Positions 26,485 to 38,990 are shown, numbered from the stretch's first letter. The stretch is DNA of 64,000 bases from Longimicrobiales bacterium (GCA_951828585.1 OX639991.1:4260001-4324000), one strand, 5' to 3'. The notes: a model not told the origin generated them from the letters alone. Numbers and translations: made by a program.

Positions 26485-28879
26485 CGGTCTCCTCCTTGAC
26501 TTTCCTGAGCACCCGACGACAGGCCCTGTCGACTTCCTTGTCCGTCAGGGTTCGGCCCCGGGCGCGAAAACGCAAGCGCAAGGCCACCGATCGCGTGGCG
26601 GGCGGAAGGTCGTCGCCTTCGTAGAGATCGAACACCTCGACCGCTTCCAGGAGTTTGCCGGCACCCTTGCTAGCCACTTCCAGAACCTTGCCCACCGCCG
26701 TATCCGCGCCCACAAGGAAGGACAGATCGCGCTGACTGGCAGGTTGGTCCGGCAGGTCACGCGCCGTCACCTCCGGCCTGGGCACGGGAGAAGACGGCAG
26801 CACCACCTCCCCCCCCACCACCACCCCCGCCCAGCGCGGCAGGTCCATCGCGCCCGGTTCCACCTCACCCCCCCACCCCACCACCTCCCCCGACCCGCTC
26901 ACCACCACAAACCCCCGCCCCCCCACATACGGCACCTCCACCGCGCCACCGTCCATCGGCACCACCCGCCCCCCCGGATACGCCTCCCCCGCCACCAGTT
27001 CCAGCACCCCGGCCATGTCGTAGACATCGAACGGCTCCCCCGGGCCCGACCAGTGCGGCGCCGCCCTCCGTCCCGTAAGCACCACCGCCACCCGGGACGA
27101 CTCGGCGGGCGCCTCACCCGGCGCCGACGCAGGCGCGAACGCCGTCCCGATCTCGAAGAGGCGCACGTCGCGCACACCCCGCGCCATGTTCCTCTCAACG
27201 TGGATCAGCAGCCCCGAAAGCCGGTCGCGGCGCAGGTAGCCCTCGTCGCGCGACATCGGGTTCGACAGCGGCACGTCGCCGTGCGCGGCGGGACCGAGCG
27301 CCGGGGTCTGCGCCTCGCTGATTCCGTCGGCGGCGAGCAGCGCCCTGAGCGTGTCCTCGAGCTGGAAGAGCGGGTCGTCGGGCACGGTTCCGGGGCGCGC
27401 GGGGGACATGACCTCGGGGAATGCGTCAAAACCGTGCGTGCGGGCCACCTCCTCGATGAGATCCACCTCGCGCAGGGTGTCGTAGCCACGGTGGCCGGGC
27501 ACGACCACCTCGAGCGCGTCGGCACCCCGTTCCGTCACCGAATAGCCCAGCGGTGTCAGCAGCGCGGCGATCCCGTCCGGCGTGAACTCGACGCCGAGCA
27601 GATGCCCAACGCGCGAAGGCCTGAGCGACACGACCGGAGCCTCCCAGGGCTCCGGATGAACATCGATCACCTCGCCCTCCACCCTCCCACCCGCCACCGC
27701 CACGATCAGCGCCGCCGCCCGCATCAGCGCCGTCTCCATCGTGACCGGATCGACGCCGCGCTCGAAGCGGTAGCTCGCGTCGGTGGACATGCCCAGCGCG
27801 CGCCGCGTGGCCCGCACCTGGCGCGGTTCGAAGAGCGCGCACTCCAGCAGAATGTCCACCGACTCGCCCGAGACCTCGGAGTCCCTCCCCCCCATCACCC
27901 CCGCCACCGCCACCGGCACCTCCGCGTCGCGAATCATCAGCATCTCCGGGGTGACCGCGCGCGACTCGCCGTCCAGAGTGACCAGCGACTCGCCCGGCCG
28001 GGCCCGCCCCACCACGATGGTGGCGTCCGTCAGCAGGGCCAGGTCGAAGGCGTGGAGCGGCTGCCCCAGCTCGAGCATCACGTAGTTGGTCGCGTCCACG
28101 ATGTTGTTGATGGGACGCGCCCCCGCGGCACGCAAACGGTCCGCCAGCCAGCGCGGCGACGGCCCCACCTCGACCCCCCGGATCACGGCCCCCAGGTAAC
28201 GCGAACACAGGTCCGGGTCCTCGATGCGAATGCGCACACCCGCCGAGACCGCCTCTGCGGTCCCCCGGGCGAACGACGCGTCAACTGCGGGCATCCCCCC
28301 CGGAAAGGACGGCAACGCGATCCCTCCCTGCCCCTCGGGGTGCAGTTCCCGCGCGATCCCCACATGCGAGAGCAGGTCGCCCCGGTTGGGGGTGACCTCG
28401 ACGTCGAGCCGGACATCGTCCAGGCCCACCGCCTGCGCGAACGGGGCCCCGGTCTCGTACTCGCCGTCCAGCAGCATGATCCCCGCGTGGTCCTCGCCCA
28501 GTTCCAGTTCGCGCTCGGAACAGAGCATCCCCTGGCTGACCTCTCCGCGAATCTTGCGCTTCCCGATCCTGAAGCCACCGGGCAGCACCGCGCCAACCGG
28601 CGCAAATGGATAGTACCCACCTTCGACCACCACCGGCGCCCCGCAAACCACCGGCACCTCTCCATCCGGCCCTATCACCCGGCACAGCGTCAGCCGGTCC
28701 GCGTTCGGATGCGGCCGCGCCTCCAGCACCCGCCCTATCACCACATCACGCAGCCCCTCCGCCAGATCCACAACCTCCTCCACCGGCGCCCCGCGCAGCG
28801 CCAGCCGCTCCATCGCCTCGGCCGGCGTCAGTCCGATCCCGGGAGCCACGTCCCGAACCCACCGGTACGAGACCTTCAC
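26465..28879 (-). CDS. pheT: Phenylalanyl-tRNA synthetase beta subunit
   Basis: The beta subunit of the alpha2-beta2 enzyme that charges tRNA-Phe; it carries tRNA binding and editing. From the GTG at 28879 (overlapping the pheS stop as GTGA) it has 804 residues. In order: an N-terminal tRNA-binding EMAP/OB domain (about 40-150), the B3/4 editing domain (about 200-380, including NNIVDATNYVMLELGQPLHAFD), B5 (about 400-470), the catalytic-like core, and the C-terminal FDX-ACB domain (AVEVFDLYEGDDLPPATRSV). Runs of C on the plus strand around 26.8-27.0 kb reflect Gly/Pro-rich loops. Confidence 0.96.
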   Translation of the reverse strand: MKVSYRWVRDVAPGIGLTPAEAMERLALRGAPVEEVVDLAEGLRDVVIGRVLEARPHPNADRLTLCRVIGPDGEVPVVCGAPVVVEGGYYPFAPVGAVLPGGFRIGKRKIRGEVSQGMLCSERELELGEDHAGIMLLDGEYETGAPFAQAVGLDDVRLDVEVTPNRGDLLSHVGIARELHPEGQGGIALPSFPGGMPAVDASFARGTAEAVSAGVRIRIEDPDLCSRYLGAVIRGVEVGPSPRWLADRLRAAGARPINNIVDATNYVMLELGQPLHAFDLALLTDATIVVGRARPGESLVTLDGESRAVTPEMLMIRDAEVPVAVAGVMGGRDSEVSGESVDILLECALFEPRQVRATRRALGMSTDASYRFERGVDPVTMETALMRAAALIVAVAGGRVEGEVIDVHPEPWEAPVVSLRPSRVGHLLGVEFTPDGIAALLTPLGYSVTERGADALEVVVPGHRGYDTLREVDLIEEVARTHGFDAFPEVMSPARPGTVPDDPLFQLEDTLRALLAADGISEAQTPALGPAAHGDVPLSNPMSRDEGYLRRDRLSGLLIHVERNMARGVRDVRLFEIGTAFAPASAPGEAPAESSRVAVVLTGRRAAPHWSGPGEPFDVYDMAGVLELVAGEAYPGGRVVPMDGGAVEVPYVGGRGFVVVSGSGEVVGWGGEVEPGAMDLPRWAGVVVGGEVVLPSSPVPRPEVTARDLPDQPASQRDLSFLVGADTAVGKVLEVASKGAGKLLEAVEVFDLYEGDDLPPATRSVALRLRFRARGRTLTDKEVDRACRRVLRKVKEETGVEARS

Positions 28880-29886
28880 CTGAACTGCCCCAGAAATCGC
28901 ATGTCGTTCTCGTAGAACAACCTCAGGTCCCTGACCCCGTGCCGCAGCAGCGCCACCCGCGCCGGCCCCATCCCGAAGGCCCACCCCGTGTAGCGCTCCG
29001 AATCGTAGCCCACGTTCTCCAGCACCGCCGGGTCGACCATCCCCGCGCCCATGATTTCGATCCAGTCGGTCTCCTCCTCGCTGCCGTCCTCCCGCACGAT
29101 CACCCGCTTCACGTCCACCTCCGCCGACGGCTCCGTGAACGGGAAGAACGACGGACGGAAGCGCACCTGCGTCCCCGGTCCCCAGAACCGCCGCGCGAAC
29201 TCGGCCAGCGTGGCCTTGAAGTCGACGAAGGTGACCCCCTCATCAACCACGAGCCCCTCGATCTGCGCGAAGGCGGGCGTGTGCGTCGCGTCGTAGGTGT
29301 CGCGCCGATAGACCATGCCCGGCGCGACGATCCGGATAGGCGGCGGGTACTTTTCCATGGTGCGAATCTGGACCGGTGAGGTGTGGCTGCGAAGCAACAG
29401 GCCGGGAGCAAGGTATAGGGTGTCCTGCTCGTCGGCGGCGGGGTGGTCCAGCGGCGTGTTCAGGGCGACGAAGTTGTACCACTCGGTGTCCACCTCGGGA
29501 CCGCGGGCGCGCACGAACCCCAGGCTACGAAAGATGGCCCAGATGTCGTCGATGACCTGGCTGACCGGGTGGATCGTCCCGCGCCATTTGCTTCGCGCCG
29601 GAAGGGTCAGGTCCAGCCGGTCCGGGTCGGGGACCGCCGCCGCCGCGAGTTCCCGTGAACGCTCCTCCAGCGCGTCGGCCAGGGCCTTCTTCACCCGATT
29701 GGCCTCGGCACCCGCCGCCGGCCGCTCCTCGCGGCTCAGGCGGCCCAGTTGCCGCAGCAGCGCCGACACCAGGCCTTCCTTGCGGCCCAGATACCGGACG
29801 CGAACCCGCTCGAGCCGGTCCGAATCCGCCGCCTGGCCGATCGCCGCCCGGGCGTCCGCTTCGAGCCTGCGGAGTTCGTCGATCAC
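28876..29886 (-). CDS. pheS: Phenylalanyl-tRNA synthetase alpha subunit
   Basis: The catalytic subunit, 336 residues. An N-terminal coiled coil (about 1-85) binds tRNA. The class II core follows with motif 1 around HPVSQVIDDIWAIFRSLGF, motif 2 with YRRDTYDATHTPAFAQIEGL and motif 3 with AFGMGPARVALLRHGVRDLR. Eighteen bases separate it from rplT. In this operon the ribosomal genes infC-rpmI-rplT precede it, as in many bacteria. Confidence 0.97.
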   Translation of the reverse strand: MIDELRRLEADARAAIGQAADSDRLERVRVRYLGRKEGLVSALLRQLGRLSREERPAAGAEANRVKKALADALEERSRELAAAAVPDPDRLDLTLPARSKWRGTIHPVSQVIDDIWAIFRSLGFVRARGPEVDTEWYNFVALNTPLDHPAADEQDTLYLAPGLLLRSHTSPVQIRTMEKYPPPIRIVAPGMVYRRDTYDATHTPAFAQIEGLVVDEGVTFVDFKATLAEFARRFWGPGTQVRFRPSFFPFTEPSAEVDVKRVIVREDGSEEETDWIEIMGAGMVDPAVLENVGYDSERYTGWAFGMGPARVALLRHGVRDLRLFYENDMRFLGQFR

Positions 29887-29904
29887 CGCCGGTCGCGACG
29901 TGCC

Positions 29905-30264
29905 CTAGTTCTCCAGCGCCGACTTCGCCCGGTCCGCCAGGGAAGAAAAGGCGTGCGGACTGCGGATGGCCAGATCGGCGAGCGCCTTGCGGTCGAGTTC
30001 GACCCCGGCGCGGCGAAGTCCGTTCATGAAGCGGGAATAGGAGAGGTCGTGCTGGCGTGCGGCGGCGTTGATGCGGGTGATCCACAGGCGGCGGAAGTTC
30101 CGCTTCTTCTTCTTCCGGTCGCGGTAGGCGTGCTCCCAGCCCTTCTCCACCGCGTCCTTGGCGGTGCGGTACAGGTTCTTCCGTCCACCGAAGTACCCCT
30201 TGGCGTTCCTGAGGACCTTCTTCTTGCGTTTGTTGCGTGCGACAGCGCGAGTCGAGCGCGGCAT
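29905..30264 (-). CDS. rplT: 50S ribosomal protein L20
   Basis: A basic 119-residue protein starting MPRSTRAVARNKRKKKVLRN, with the family-typical KGYFGGRKNLYRTAKDAVEK and LWITRINAAARQHDLSYSRFM. It is needed early in 50S assembly, and in many bacteria it represses its own operon by binding the leader RNA. It is 12 bp from rpmI. Confidence 0.97.
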   Translation of the reverse strand: MPRSTRAVARNKRKKKVLRNAKGYFGGRKNLYRTAKDAVEKGWEHAYRDRKKKKRNFRRLWITRINAAARQHDLSYSRFMNGLRRAGVELDRKALADLAIRSPHAFSSLADRAKSALEN

Positions 30265-30276
30265 GGTCTCGTCCTC

Positions 30277-30474
30277 CTATGTTCCAGGGAGCATCCGGCG
30301 CACCCGCGCCACATCGGCCTTGGATGCCGACGTTGCCGAGCGGAGGCGGCGCTTCCGTTTTCTCTTCTTCTTCGTGAGGATGTGGGACTTGTTGGCCCGC
30401 ATCCTGACGAGCTTTCCTTTTCCGGTTGTGCGGAACCGCTTTGCGGCGCCCCGGTTCGACTTCATCTTCGGCAT
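30277..30474 (-). CDS. rpmI: 50S ribosomal protein L35
   Basis: The 65-residue protein starts [20 protein letters not shown] (ATG 30474) and is typical L35, highly basic with [17 protein letters not shown]. An in-frame upstream extension exists, but it is not family-like. Confidence 0.96.
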   Translation of the reverse strand: MPKMKSNRGAAKRFRTTGKGKLVRMRANKSHILTKKKRKRKRRLRSATSASKADVARVRRMLPGT

Positions 30475-30559
30475 GGGTACTCCCTGGGCATTCTGTTCGT
30501 GGGTTGAGCGGAGGGGCGACCGTACTCCCGATTGCACCGGGAGGGGGCGTCGCTCTCCG

Positions 30560-31075
30560 TCAGTCCTTCAGCGGGGTCAGAATCATGGACATCTGGCGGC
30601 CCTCGAAGTTCGGGTACTGCTCGATCTTCCCGAATTCGCCGAGGTCCTCGGTGAGGCGCAGCAGCACCTGGCGCCCCAGTTCGGGGTGCGTGATCTGCCG
30701 GCCCCGGAACATCATGGTCAGCTTGACCTTGTTTCCCTCCTCGAGAAAGCGGCGCGCGTGGCGCAGCTTGAACTCGTAGTCGTGGTCCTCGATTCCCGGC
30801 CGGAACTTCACTTCCTTGATCTGGGTCGTGTGCTGCTTCCTCCTCGCCTCCCGGGCAGCACGAGCCGCCTTGTACTTGAACTTCCCGTAGTCCATCATCC
30901 GGACCACGGGCGGCCTCGAGTCCGGCGCCACCTCCACCAGATCGAGTCCCGTCGCGGCGGCTCTGGCACGTGCTTCGTCCAGGGAAACGATCCCGACCTG
31001 GCCCCCGTTCTCGGCGATCAACCGGATCGGGCTGATTCGGATCTGCTCGTTCACCCGGACGCGTTTTTCTGCGAT
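30560..31075 (-). CDS. infC: Translation initiation factor IF-3 (AUC start)
   Basis: IF-3 binds the 30S subunit and proofreads start codons. The best-supported start is ATC at 31075 (reads [20 protein letters not shown]), eight nt after GGGAGG. The first conventional codon, a GTG at 31054, has no ribosome site and would cut the conserved N-terminus. Residues about 8-75 form the N-domain ([34 protein letters not shown]); after the linker comes the C-domain ([20 protein letters not shown]). 171 residues is a normal length. Non-AUG starts (AUU, AUC) are known in infC and let IF-3 repress its own synthesis. Confidence 0.92.
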   Translation of the reverse strand: MAEKRVRVNEQIRISPIRLIAENGGQVGIVSLDEARARAAATGLDLVEVAPDSRPPVVRMMDYGKFKYKAARAAREARRKQHTTQIKEVKFRPGIEDHDYEFKLRHARRFLEEGNKVKLTMMFRGRQITHPELGRQVLLRLTEDLGEFGKIEQYPNFEGRQMSMILTPLKD

Positions 31076-31144
31076 CTTGAGTCCCTCCCGTTGTCGGTGG
31101 CGGCTCTCCCGCCGTTCTTCCCGTCAGCGACGCGGCTGGGAGCA

Positions 31145-31169
31145 ACAGAAAAGCCCGGAAGACCCGGGC
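31145..31169 (-). terminator. Intrinsic terminator/attenuator in the infC leader
   Basis: On the minus strand GCCCGG (31169-31164) pairs with CCGGGC (31158-31153) across a 5-nt loop, followed by TTTTCTGTT. It lies midway between the candidate promoter and the infC start, so it can stop transcription before the operon. Such leader terminators control infC-rpmI-rplT or pheST operons in other bacteria. Confidence 0.6.
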
Positions 31170-31326
31170 CACATGACCTGCCGGACGGAGCCTCCGCTCC
31201 CGCCGACCTGTGACCCGGAAGCCCAAAGAGCTGGGGGTGAGAGGCGGTCAGTCCTCTTCTTCCTGACTTGTCGTTGCCGCGGCAGCCGTGGCGATTCGCC
31301 CTCCGAGAGGGCAGGTACAGATCTTA

Positions 31327-31356
31327 ATCATAGCGGGGTGTTGGGGTGGCTGTCAA
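31327..31356 (-). promoter_or_regulatory. Sigma-70 promoter of the infC-rpmI-rplT-pheST operon
   Basis: TTGACA (31356-31351) and TATGAT (31332-31327) on the minus strand are separated by 18 bp. A start near 31320 gives an untranslated leader of about 245 nt to the AUC start codon, containing the attenuator hairpin. Confidence 0.7.
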
Positions 31357-31364
31357 ATGCGGTG

Positions 31365-32183
31365 CTACATCCCCTCCGCCGCCAGAAAATCCCCCACCTC
31401 ATCCCCCGTCACATAGAAATCGCCAAGCCTGAAGCCGCCCTCCGGCCCGTGCCAATCGGACCCTCCGGTCAGCACCAGTCCTTCCTTTCGGGCCACCTTT
31501 TCCAGCTTGCCCACGCCCGCGGAGACGCGCGTGGCACGGTACGCCTCGAGCCCCCTCAGCCCGGCGCCCAGCAGCCGGGGCAACAGGCGGAGAAAGTGCT
31601 CGGCGGGCGGATGGGCCCACACCGGAATACCGCCCGCGGACAGTATCACGCCGGTCACCTCCTCGGGAGTCGCAATCAGGGTTGGCACATAGGCGGGACA
31701 GTTGTTGCCGATCAGGCGGGCGAATGCGTCCCTGATGCTGTTCGCATAGCCCACCTTTACCAGCGCACGTGCCAGATGGGGCCGCGAATACGCGACCTCG
31801 GCAGAGCCGCGTTGCTCGCCCAGCTGGTCGCGGGTGATGGTGATTCCCTGGCGGGCCAGTTTGGCTACCATCTCGGACATGCGTTCGCCCCGGCGCTTGT
31901 GGTTTCGCCGCGTGTGTTCAACGAACGCCTCGGACCGGATATCCACGAAGTAGCCCAAAATGTGGATGTCCGTGCCCTCGAAGGTGCTGCTCATCTCAAT
32001 GGCGGGAATGATGTGCAACATTCGATCCCGGGCAGCTGCAATCGCGCGCTCAACCCCCGCCACCGTGTCGTGGTCCGCAAGCGCGAGAACGTCGAGACCA
32101 CCGGCAATCGCGCGTTCCACCACCCCCTCCGGCGACACCGTGCCGTCCGAGGCGGTCGAATGGACGTGGAGGTCAAGCTTCAT
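31365..32183 (-). CDS. PHP-domain phosphoesterase
   Basis: A 272-residue protein of the PHP family, close to the TrpH/YciV-type 3',5'-nucleoside bisphosphate phosphatases. Metal-binding motifs are intact: DLHVHSTASDG (motif I), LADHDTVAG (motif II), an IPAIEMSS Glu and the late GGSDWHGP. It follows atpC by about 20 bp on the same strand and may be co-transcribed. The exact substrate is inferred from the family (pAp or oligonucleotide ends). Confidence 0.85.
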   Translation of the reverse strand: MKLDLHVHSTASDGTVSPEGVVERAIAGGLDVLALADHDTVAGVERAIAAARDRMLHIIPAIEMSSTFEGTDIHILGYFVDIRSEAFVEHTRRNHKRRGERMSEMVAKLARQGITITRDQLGEQRGSAEVAYSRPHLARALVKVGYANSIRDAFARLIGNNCPAYVPTLIATPEEVTGVILSAGGIPVWAHPPAEHFLRLLPRLLGAGLRGLEAYRATRVSAGVGKLEKVARKEGLVLTGGSDWHGPEGGFRLGDFYVTGDEVGDFLAAEGM

Positions 32184-32204
32184 AGGCCGACGACTATGCG
32201 GCCG

Positions 32205-32573
32205 CTACCCGCTGGAGTCCCCGCTCTTTTCCAAACTCAACGAATCATGGGCCCTCGTTTCGGCCAGGATGGGAAGCTTCCCCGGAGGAATCTCAACCCG
32301 ATCCGCCAGCACCGTCACCTCGTTGGCTTCCACCTTCATCACACCCGCTGTTCGCTCTTGGCTCCCGCCCGCTCGTCCCGGCGACCCCCATACCAGGAAC
32401 TCTCTCCTGCCCCCCGACTCCGGTTCCACCGACAACGGCCCCTCCCCCATCAGCGTCAAAAACGGCGCGTGCCCCGGCAGAATCCCCACCCAGCCGTCCC
32501 AGGCCGGCGCCACCAGGGACCGCGCATCCTCCTCGAAGACCACCTGTTCAGGCGTCACCACCTTGAGCCGCAT
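32205..32573 (-). CDS. atpC: ATP synthase epsilon subunit
   Basis: F1 central-stalk subunit that couples rotation and inhibits ATP hydrolysis. I start at the ATG giving MRLKVVTPEQVVFEEDARSL (122 residues). The beta-sandwich half is normal, with VGILPGHAPFLTLMGEGPL. The C-terminal helical half is short, so the classical inhibitory helix pair is reduced. A GTG four codons upstream is possible. It lies directly after atpD. Confidence 0.92.
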   Translation of the reverse strand: MRLKVVTPEQVVFEEDARSLVAPAWDGWVGILPGHAPFLTLMGEGPLSVEPESGGRREFLVWGSPGRAGGSQERTAGVMKVEANEVTVLADRVEIPPGKLPILAETRAHDSLSLEKSGDSSG

Positions 32574-32588
32574 CGACCTCGCCACCGG

Positions 32589-34064
<1,476 letters not shown>

Positions 34065-34082
34065 TCAATCCGGAAGTCATGT

Positions 34083-34949
34083 TTATTCCAACGCCGCGGC
34101 GCCACCCACGATCTCGGCGATCTCCTGGGTGATCTGCCCCTGGCGTGCTCGGTTGTAGGTGCGGGTGAGCGTCTCGAGGATGTCGCCCGCGTTGTCGGTC
34201 GCGCTCTTCATGGCGGCGCGGCGCGCGCCCTGTTCCCCGGCCGCGTTTTCGACCAGGGCGCTGTAAACCGTCATGCGCAGGTAGCTCGGCAGGATTTGCC
34301 CGATCAGCCTCCCGGGGCGGGGGGACACGATGAAGGCGTCCACCGAACGCGCCCCCGGTGTGGGCTCGACGGGCAGCACGCGCACGATGCGCGGCGGCGT
34401 GGACATCGCCGAACGGAACTCGGCGCTGACCATGTAGACGGCGTCCAGATCGCCCTCCTCGAAGCCGCGGCGGAGCGGCGCGACCAGCCCTTCGGCGTCC
34501 TCCGAGGTGGGCGTGTCGCCGATTTCGGTCGTCGCCGACGCGATGGCGGAGCCCCGGAACCGGAAGAACGCCAGTCCTTTCTTGCCGGCGATGTGCAGCT
34601 CGGTCTCCACGTCTTCAGCCTTGAGCGAATCCAGCCGCCCCCGCGCCTCCCGGATCAAGTTGGCGTTGAAGGCGCCGCAGAACCCGCGGTTCGCGGTGAG
34701 CAGCAGCACCGCCGCGCGCTTCGTTTCGGTGGGCTGGCGCAGCAGGGGATGCTCGTGCGCCAGTCCGGGGGCGTTCAGGCTTCCCAGCAATTCGCGGAAC
34801 GCGTCGCTGTAGGGGCGGGCCGCCTGCATGCGGTCCATCGCCCGCTTGAGCTTGGAGGTCGCCACGAGCTCCATGGTGCGCGTGATCTTGCGGGTGTTGC
34901 GGACCGACTTGATCCGCCGCATGACCTCCCGGGCGCCGGCTCCGGCCAT
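34083..34949 (-). CDS. atpG: ATP synthase gamma subunit
   Basis: Central rotor shaft, 288 residues. The N-terminal helix MRRIKSVRNTRKITRTMELV and the C-terminal helix MKSATDNAGDILETLTRTYN with RARQGQITQEIAEIVGGA are the two long shaft helices. The middle Rossmann-like part contains TANRGFCGAFN. Typical in length and order. Confidence 0.96.
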   Translation of the reverse strand: MAGAGAREVMRRIKSVRNTRKITRTMELVATSKLKRAMDRMQAARPYSDAFRELLGSLNAPGLAHEHPLLRQPTETKRAAVLLLTANRGFCGAFNANLIREARGRLDSLKAEDVETELHIAGKKGLAFFRFRGSAIASATTEIGDTPTSEDAEGLVAPLRRGFEEGDLDAVYMVSAEFRSAMSTPPRIVRVLPVEPTPGARSVDAFIVSPRPGRLIGQILPSYLRMTVYSALVENAAGEQGARRAAMKSATDNAGDILETLTRTYNRARQGQITQEIAEIVGGAAALE

Positions 34950-34950
34950 G

Positions 34951-36513
<1,563 letters not shown>

Positions 36514-36530
36514 ATCCTCTCTTCTCTATC

Positions 36531-37079
36531 CTATGGTTGAAGCTCGGCGGCCATGAGCCTGCGCCGCATGGCGTCGAGTTGCCGTTTCACGGATCCGTCG
36601 TACACGGTGTCGCCTTCGCGGATCACGATGCCGCCGAGGATCCCGGGACGCACCTTCACGTGCGGGATGACGGTCGCGCCGGTCGCCGCCGAGAGCTTTG
36701 CCGCCAGGTCGGCCTCCGCGGCGGACGAAAGCGGCCGCGCCACCGCAACCTCCATGTGGCGCCGCCCCAGGTGACGCTCGAGCATGGCCTGGTAGGCGGT
36801 CGCGATCACCGGAAGCAGCCGCTGGCGACCCTTGTCGACGACGACCTGCAGGAAGCGGAGCAACATCGGGGGCACCGCGCCCTCCAGCGCCCGCCCGAGC
36901 GCCGCCTTCTTGTCACCCGCCGAGACCCGGGGCGTCACAAGGAACTCGCGCACGCGCGGATCCTCCATCAGCGTGGCCACGGCATCAACGCCCGCGCCGA
37001 AAGCCTCCACCCCTTCGTGGCGCCCGGCCAATTCGAAGAGTGTCTCGGCGTAGTTGGCGGCGATGGTGTCTTCCCTCAC
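36531..37079 (-). CDS. atpH: ATP synthase delta subunit
   Basis: Peripheral-stalk subunit of 182 residues linking F1 to the b subunits. The N-terminal helical bundle starts EDTIAANYAETLFELAGRH; the C-terminal part has KVRPGILGGIVIREGDTVYD and GSVKRQLDAMRRRL, as usual. Overlaps atpF by 4 bp. Confidence 0.95.
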   Translation of the reverse strand: MREDTIAANYAETLFELAGRHEGVEAFGAGVDAVATLMEDPRVREFLVTPRVSAGDKKAALGRALEGAVPPMLLRFLQVVVDKGRQRLLPVIATAYQAMLERHLGRRHMEVAVARPLSSAAEADLAAKLSAATGATVIPHVKVRPGILGGIVIREGDTVYDGSVKRQLDAMRRRLMAAELQP

Positions 37080-37632
37080 GTCCAGGCGCCTCCGGAACCC
37101 GCAAGGTCGTCGATGTAGTCCGTCACCAGCTTCCGGTCGCGATCGCTGTCGAGGCGCTCTTCCAGCAAGCGGGAGGCGGCCGCCATGGCCACCTCGACCG
37201 CCTCGCGGCGCACGGTGTCGACCGCGGCGTCGCGCTCGCGCTCGATCTCGCGGCGCGCATTGGCCAGGATCACCCGGCTCTCCTCACGCGCTTTGGCCTC
37301 GAGGTCCTTACGGAGCTCTTCCGCCGCCTCGCGACTCTCGGCCACCAGCGCCTGCGCCTGCCGGCGTCCATCGGCCAGCTGCTCCCGGTACTCCGCGATC
37401 AGCGCCTCGGCCTCGTCGCGCTGGCGCTTCGCCTCGTCGATGTCGCCCTGGATGCTCTTCTCGCGGGCATCGAGGGCGCCCATCAAGGGTTTCCACGCGT
37501 ACCGGGCCAGGACGAACAAAAGCGCCACGAAAGTAAGCAGGGTCCAGACGGCCAGTCCGAAGTCAACCGCAAAGAGGTCGTCCCAGGAGGGGACCTCCGC
37601 TGCCGGCACGGGGTTCAGTCCCGCGGGCATCA

Positions 37633-37633
<1 letters not shown>
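37076..37633 (-). CDS. atpF: ATP synthase b subunit
   Basis: Peripheral-stalk membrane subunit of 185 residues with one transmembrane helix (about residues 26-45, AVWTLLTFVALLFVLARYAW). The classical WKPLMGALDAREKSIQGDI follows, then a long charged coiled coil to the end. It starts at the last base of atpE. Only one b-type gene is present, so a homodimer is expected. Confidence 0.95.
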
Positions 37634-37932
<299 letters not shown>

Positions 37933-37938
37933 TCAAGG

Positions 37939-38907
37939 TCAGTGTTCATGCCGCATGAGGCCGATGAAGACGGCCGACAGCATGGCGAAGATGTAGGCCT
38001 GGATGAAGGCGATCAGCAGCTCGAGGAGCAGGATCGCCGACACGAAGGCGAAGGATCCGGCGGCCACCGCCCACCGTACGAAGGCGATGTGGCCGAAGAT
38101 GAAGATGAATCCGATGAGCGTGAAGATCATCATGTGGCCCGCGGTCATGTTCGCGAAGAGACGGACCGCGAGCGCGAAGGGCTTGGTGAATTTCCCCAGC
38201 AGCTCGACGGGGGTCATGATGGCCAGCATGAGGTACTTGATCGCGCCGGTGGTGCCCGGCGGCGTGAAGAAGATCGTCTTCATGTAGCCGCGCGGACCGA
38301 GCGTGAGGAAGCCCGAGATCTCGATCACCAGGAAGACGATCACGGCCAGGGTCGCGGTGACGGCGAGGTTGCCGGTGGCCGAACCCCCCCACGGCACCAG
38401 TCCCAGCAGGTTCATCGTCAGGATGAAGAAGAAGAGGGTGAGGATGAGGGGGACGAAGCGCTGGTATCCGTGCCCGATGTATTCCTTGCAGAGGTCGTCC
38501 CGGAGGAAGACCACCACGGTCTCGATCACGTTGGCCAGGCCCCTGGGCGCCACGCCTGCACCCTGGCGCGCAACGGTCCGGGCCGCGAAAAGCGTCACCA
38601 GCGCCGTGATGACGGCGGCCAGCAGCAGCAGGACCATGTGTTTGGTGGGGGACAGGTCGATCGTCAGTCCGCCGATGTGGAACACCGCCCAGTCCCAGTG
38701 GGGAAAGTGGACCACGCCGAAAGGCAACTCGTACTCGGGGGCGTTGAGGATGTGGTGCGCCAGCATGTCGCCGAGGTTGAAGGCTTCCTCGTGTGCGTCG
38801 GCGGCCGCTTCCTGAGCTCCCGCGTTCTCCTGGAGAAACCCGAAGATCCCGATCATGGCCTGGCAGCCCGCGGACAAAATCCCCCCGGCATTCGAGCGGC
38901 GATGCAT
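37939..38907 (-). CDS. atpB: ATP synthase a subunit
   Basis: Membrane stator subunit forming the proton half-channels. Five or six transmembrane helices are visible. The essential Arg lies in AVRLFANMTAGHMM, and the last helices carry LLELLIAFIQAYIFAMLSAV. At 322 residues it is longer than usual because of an N-terminal extension of about 70 residues rich in Ala/Glu/His before the first membrane segment. The true start could be the ATG for MIGIFGFLQ. Confidence 0.95.
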   Translation of the reverse strand: MHRRSNAGGILSAGCQAMIGIFGFLQENAGAQEAAADAHEEAFNLGDMLAHHILNAPEYELPFGVVHFPHWDWAVFHIGGLTIDLSPTKHMVLLLLAAVITALVTLFAARTVARQGAGVAPRGLANVIETVVVFLRDDLCKEYIGHGYQRFVPLILTLFFFILTMNLLGLVPWGGSATGNLAVTATLAVIVFLVIEISGFLTLGPRGYMKTIFFTPPGTTGAIKYLMLAIMTPVELLGKFTKPFALAVRLFANMTAGHMMIFTLIGFIFIFGHIAFVRWAVAAGSFAFVSAILLLELLIAFIQAYIFAMLSAVFIGLMRHEH

Positions 38908-38949
38908 CCGTGCTGGACCGCTTCGCTCACCTGTCGGCAGCGTAATGCT

Positions 38950-38990
38950 AACATTACATTATGTCATGTGTAGTATACATTATCTCACTC
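38950..38990. repeat. Dispersed 41-bp repeat, copy A (tandem 13-mers)
   Basis: The block contains TTACATTATGTCA and, 20 bp on, TATACATTATCTCA, so it is itself a tandem of two related 13-14-mers. A near-identical 41-base block lies at 61561-61601 after lon. The copy here covers the atpI stop codon and reaches toward atpB. It is AT-rich in a GC-rich genome. It may be an operator or a mobile-element end; no protein is encoded. Confidence 0.6.

Noticed and set aside
25766-28915. Plus-strand open frame of 1049 codons antisense to pheT/zapA
   Set aside because: It mirrors the codon pattern of pheT, is rich in His/Arg/Pro, has no ribosome site or domain, and overlaps well-identified genes entirely.
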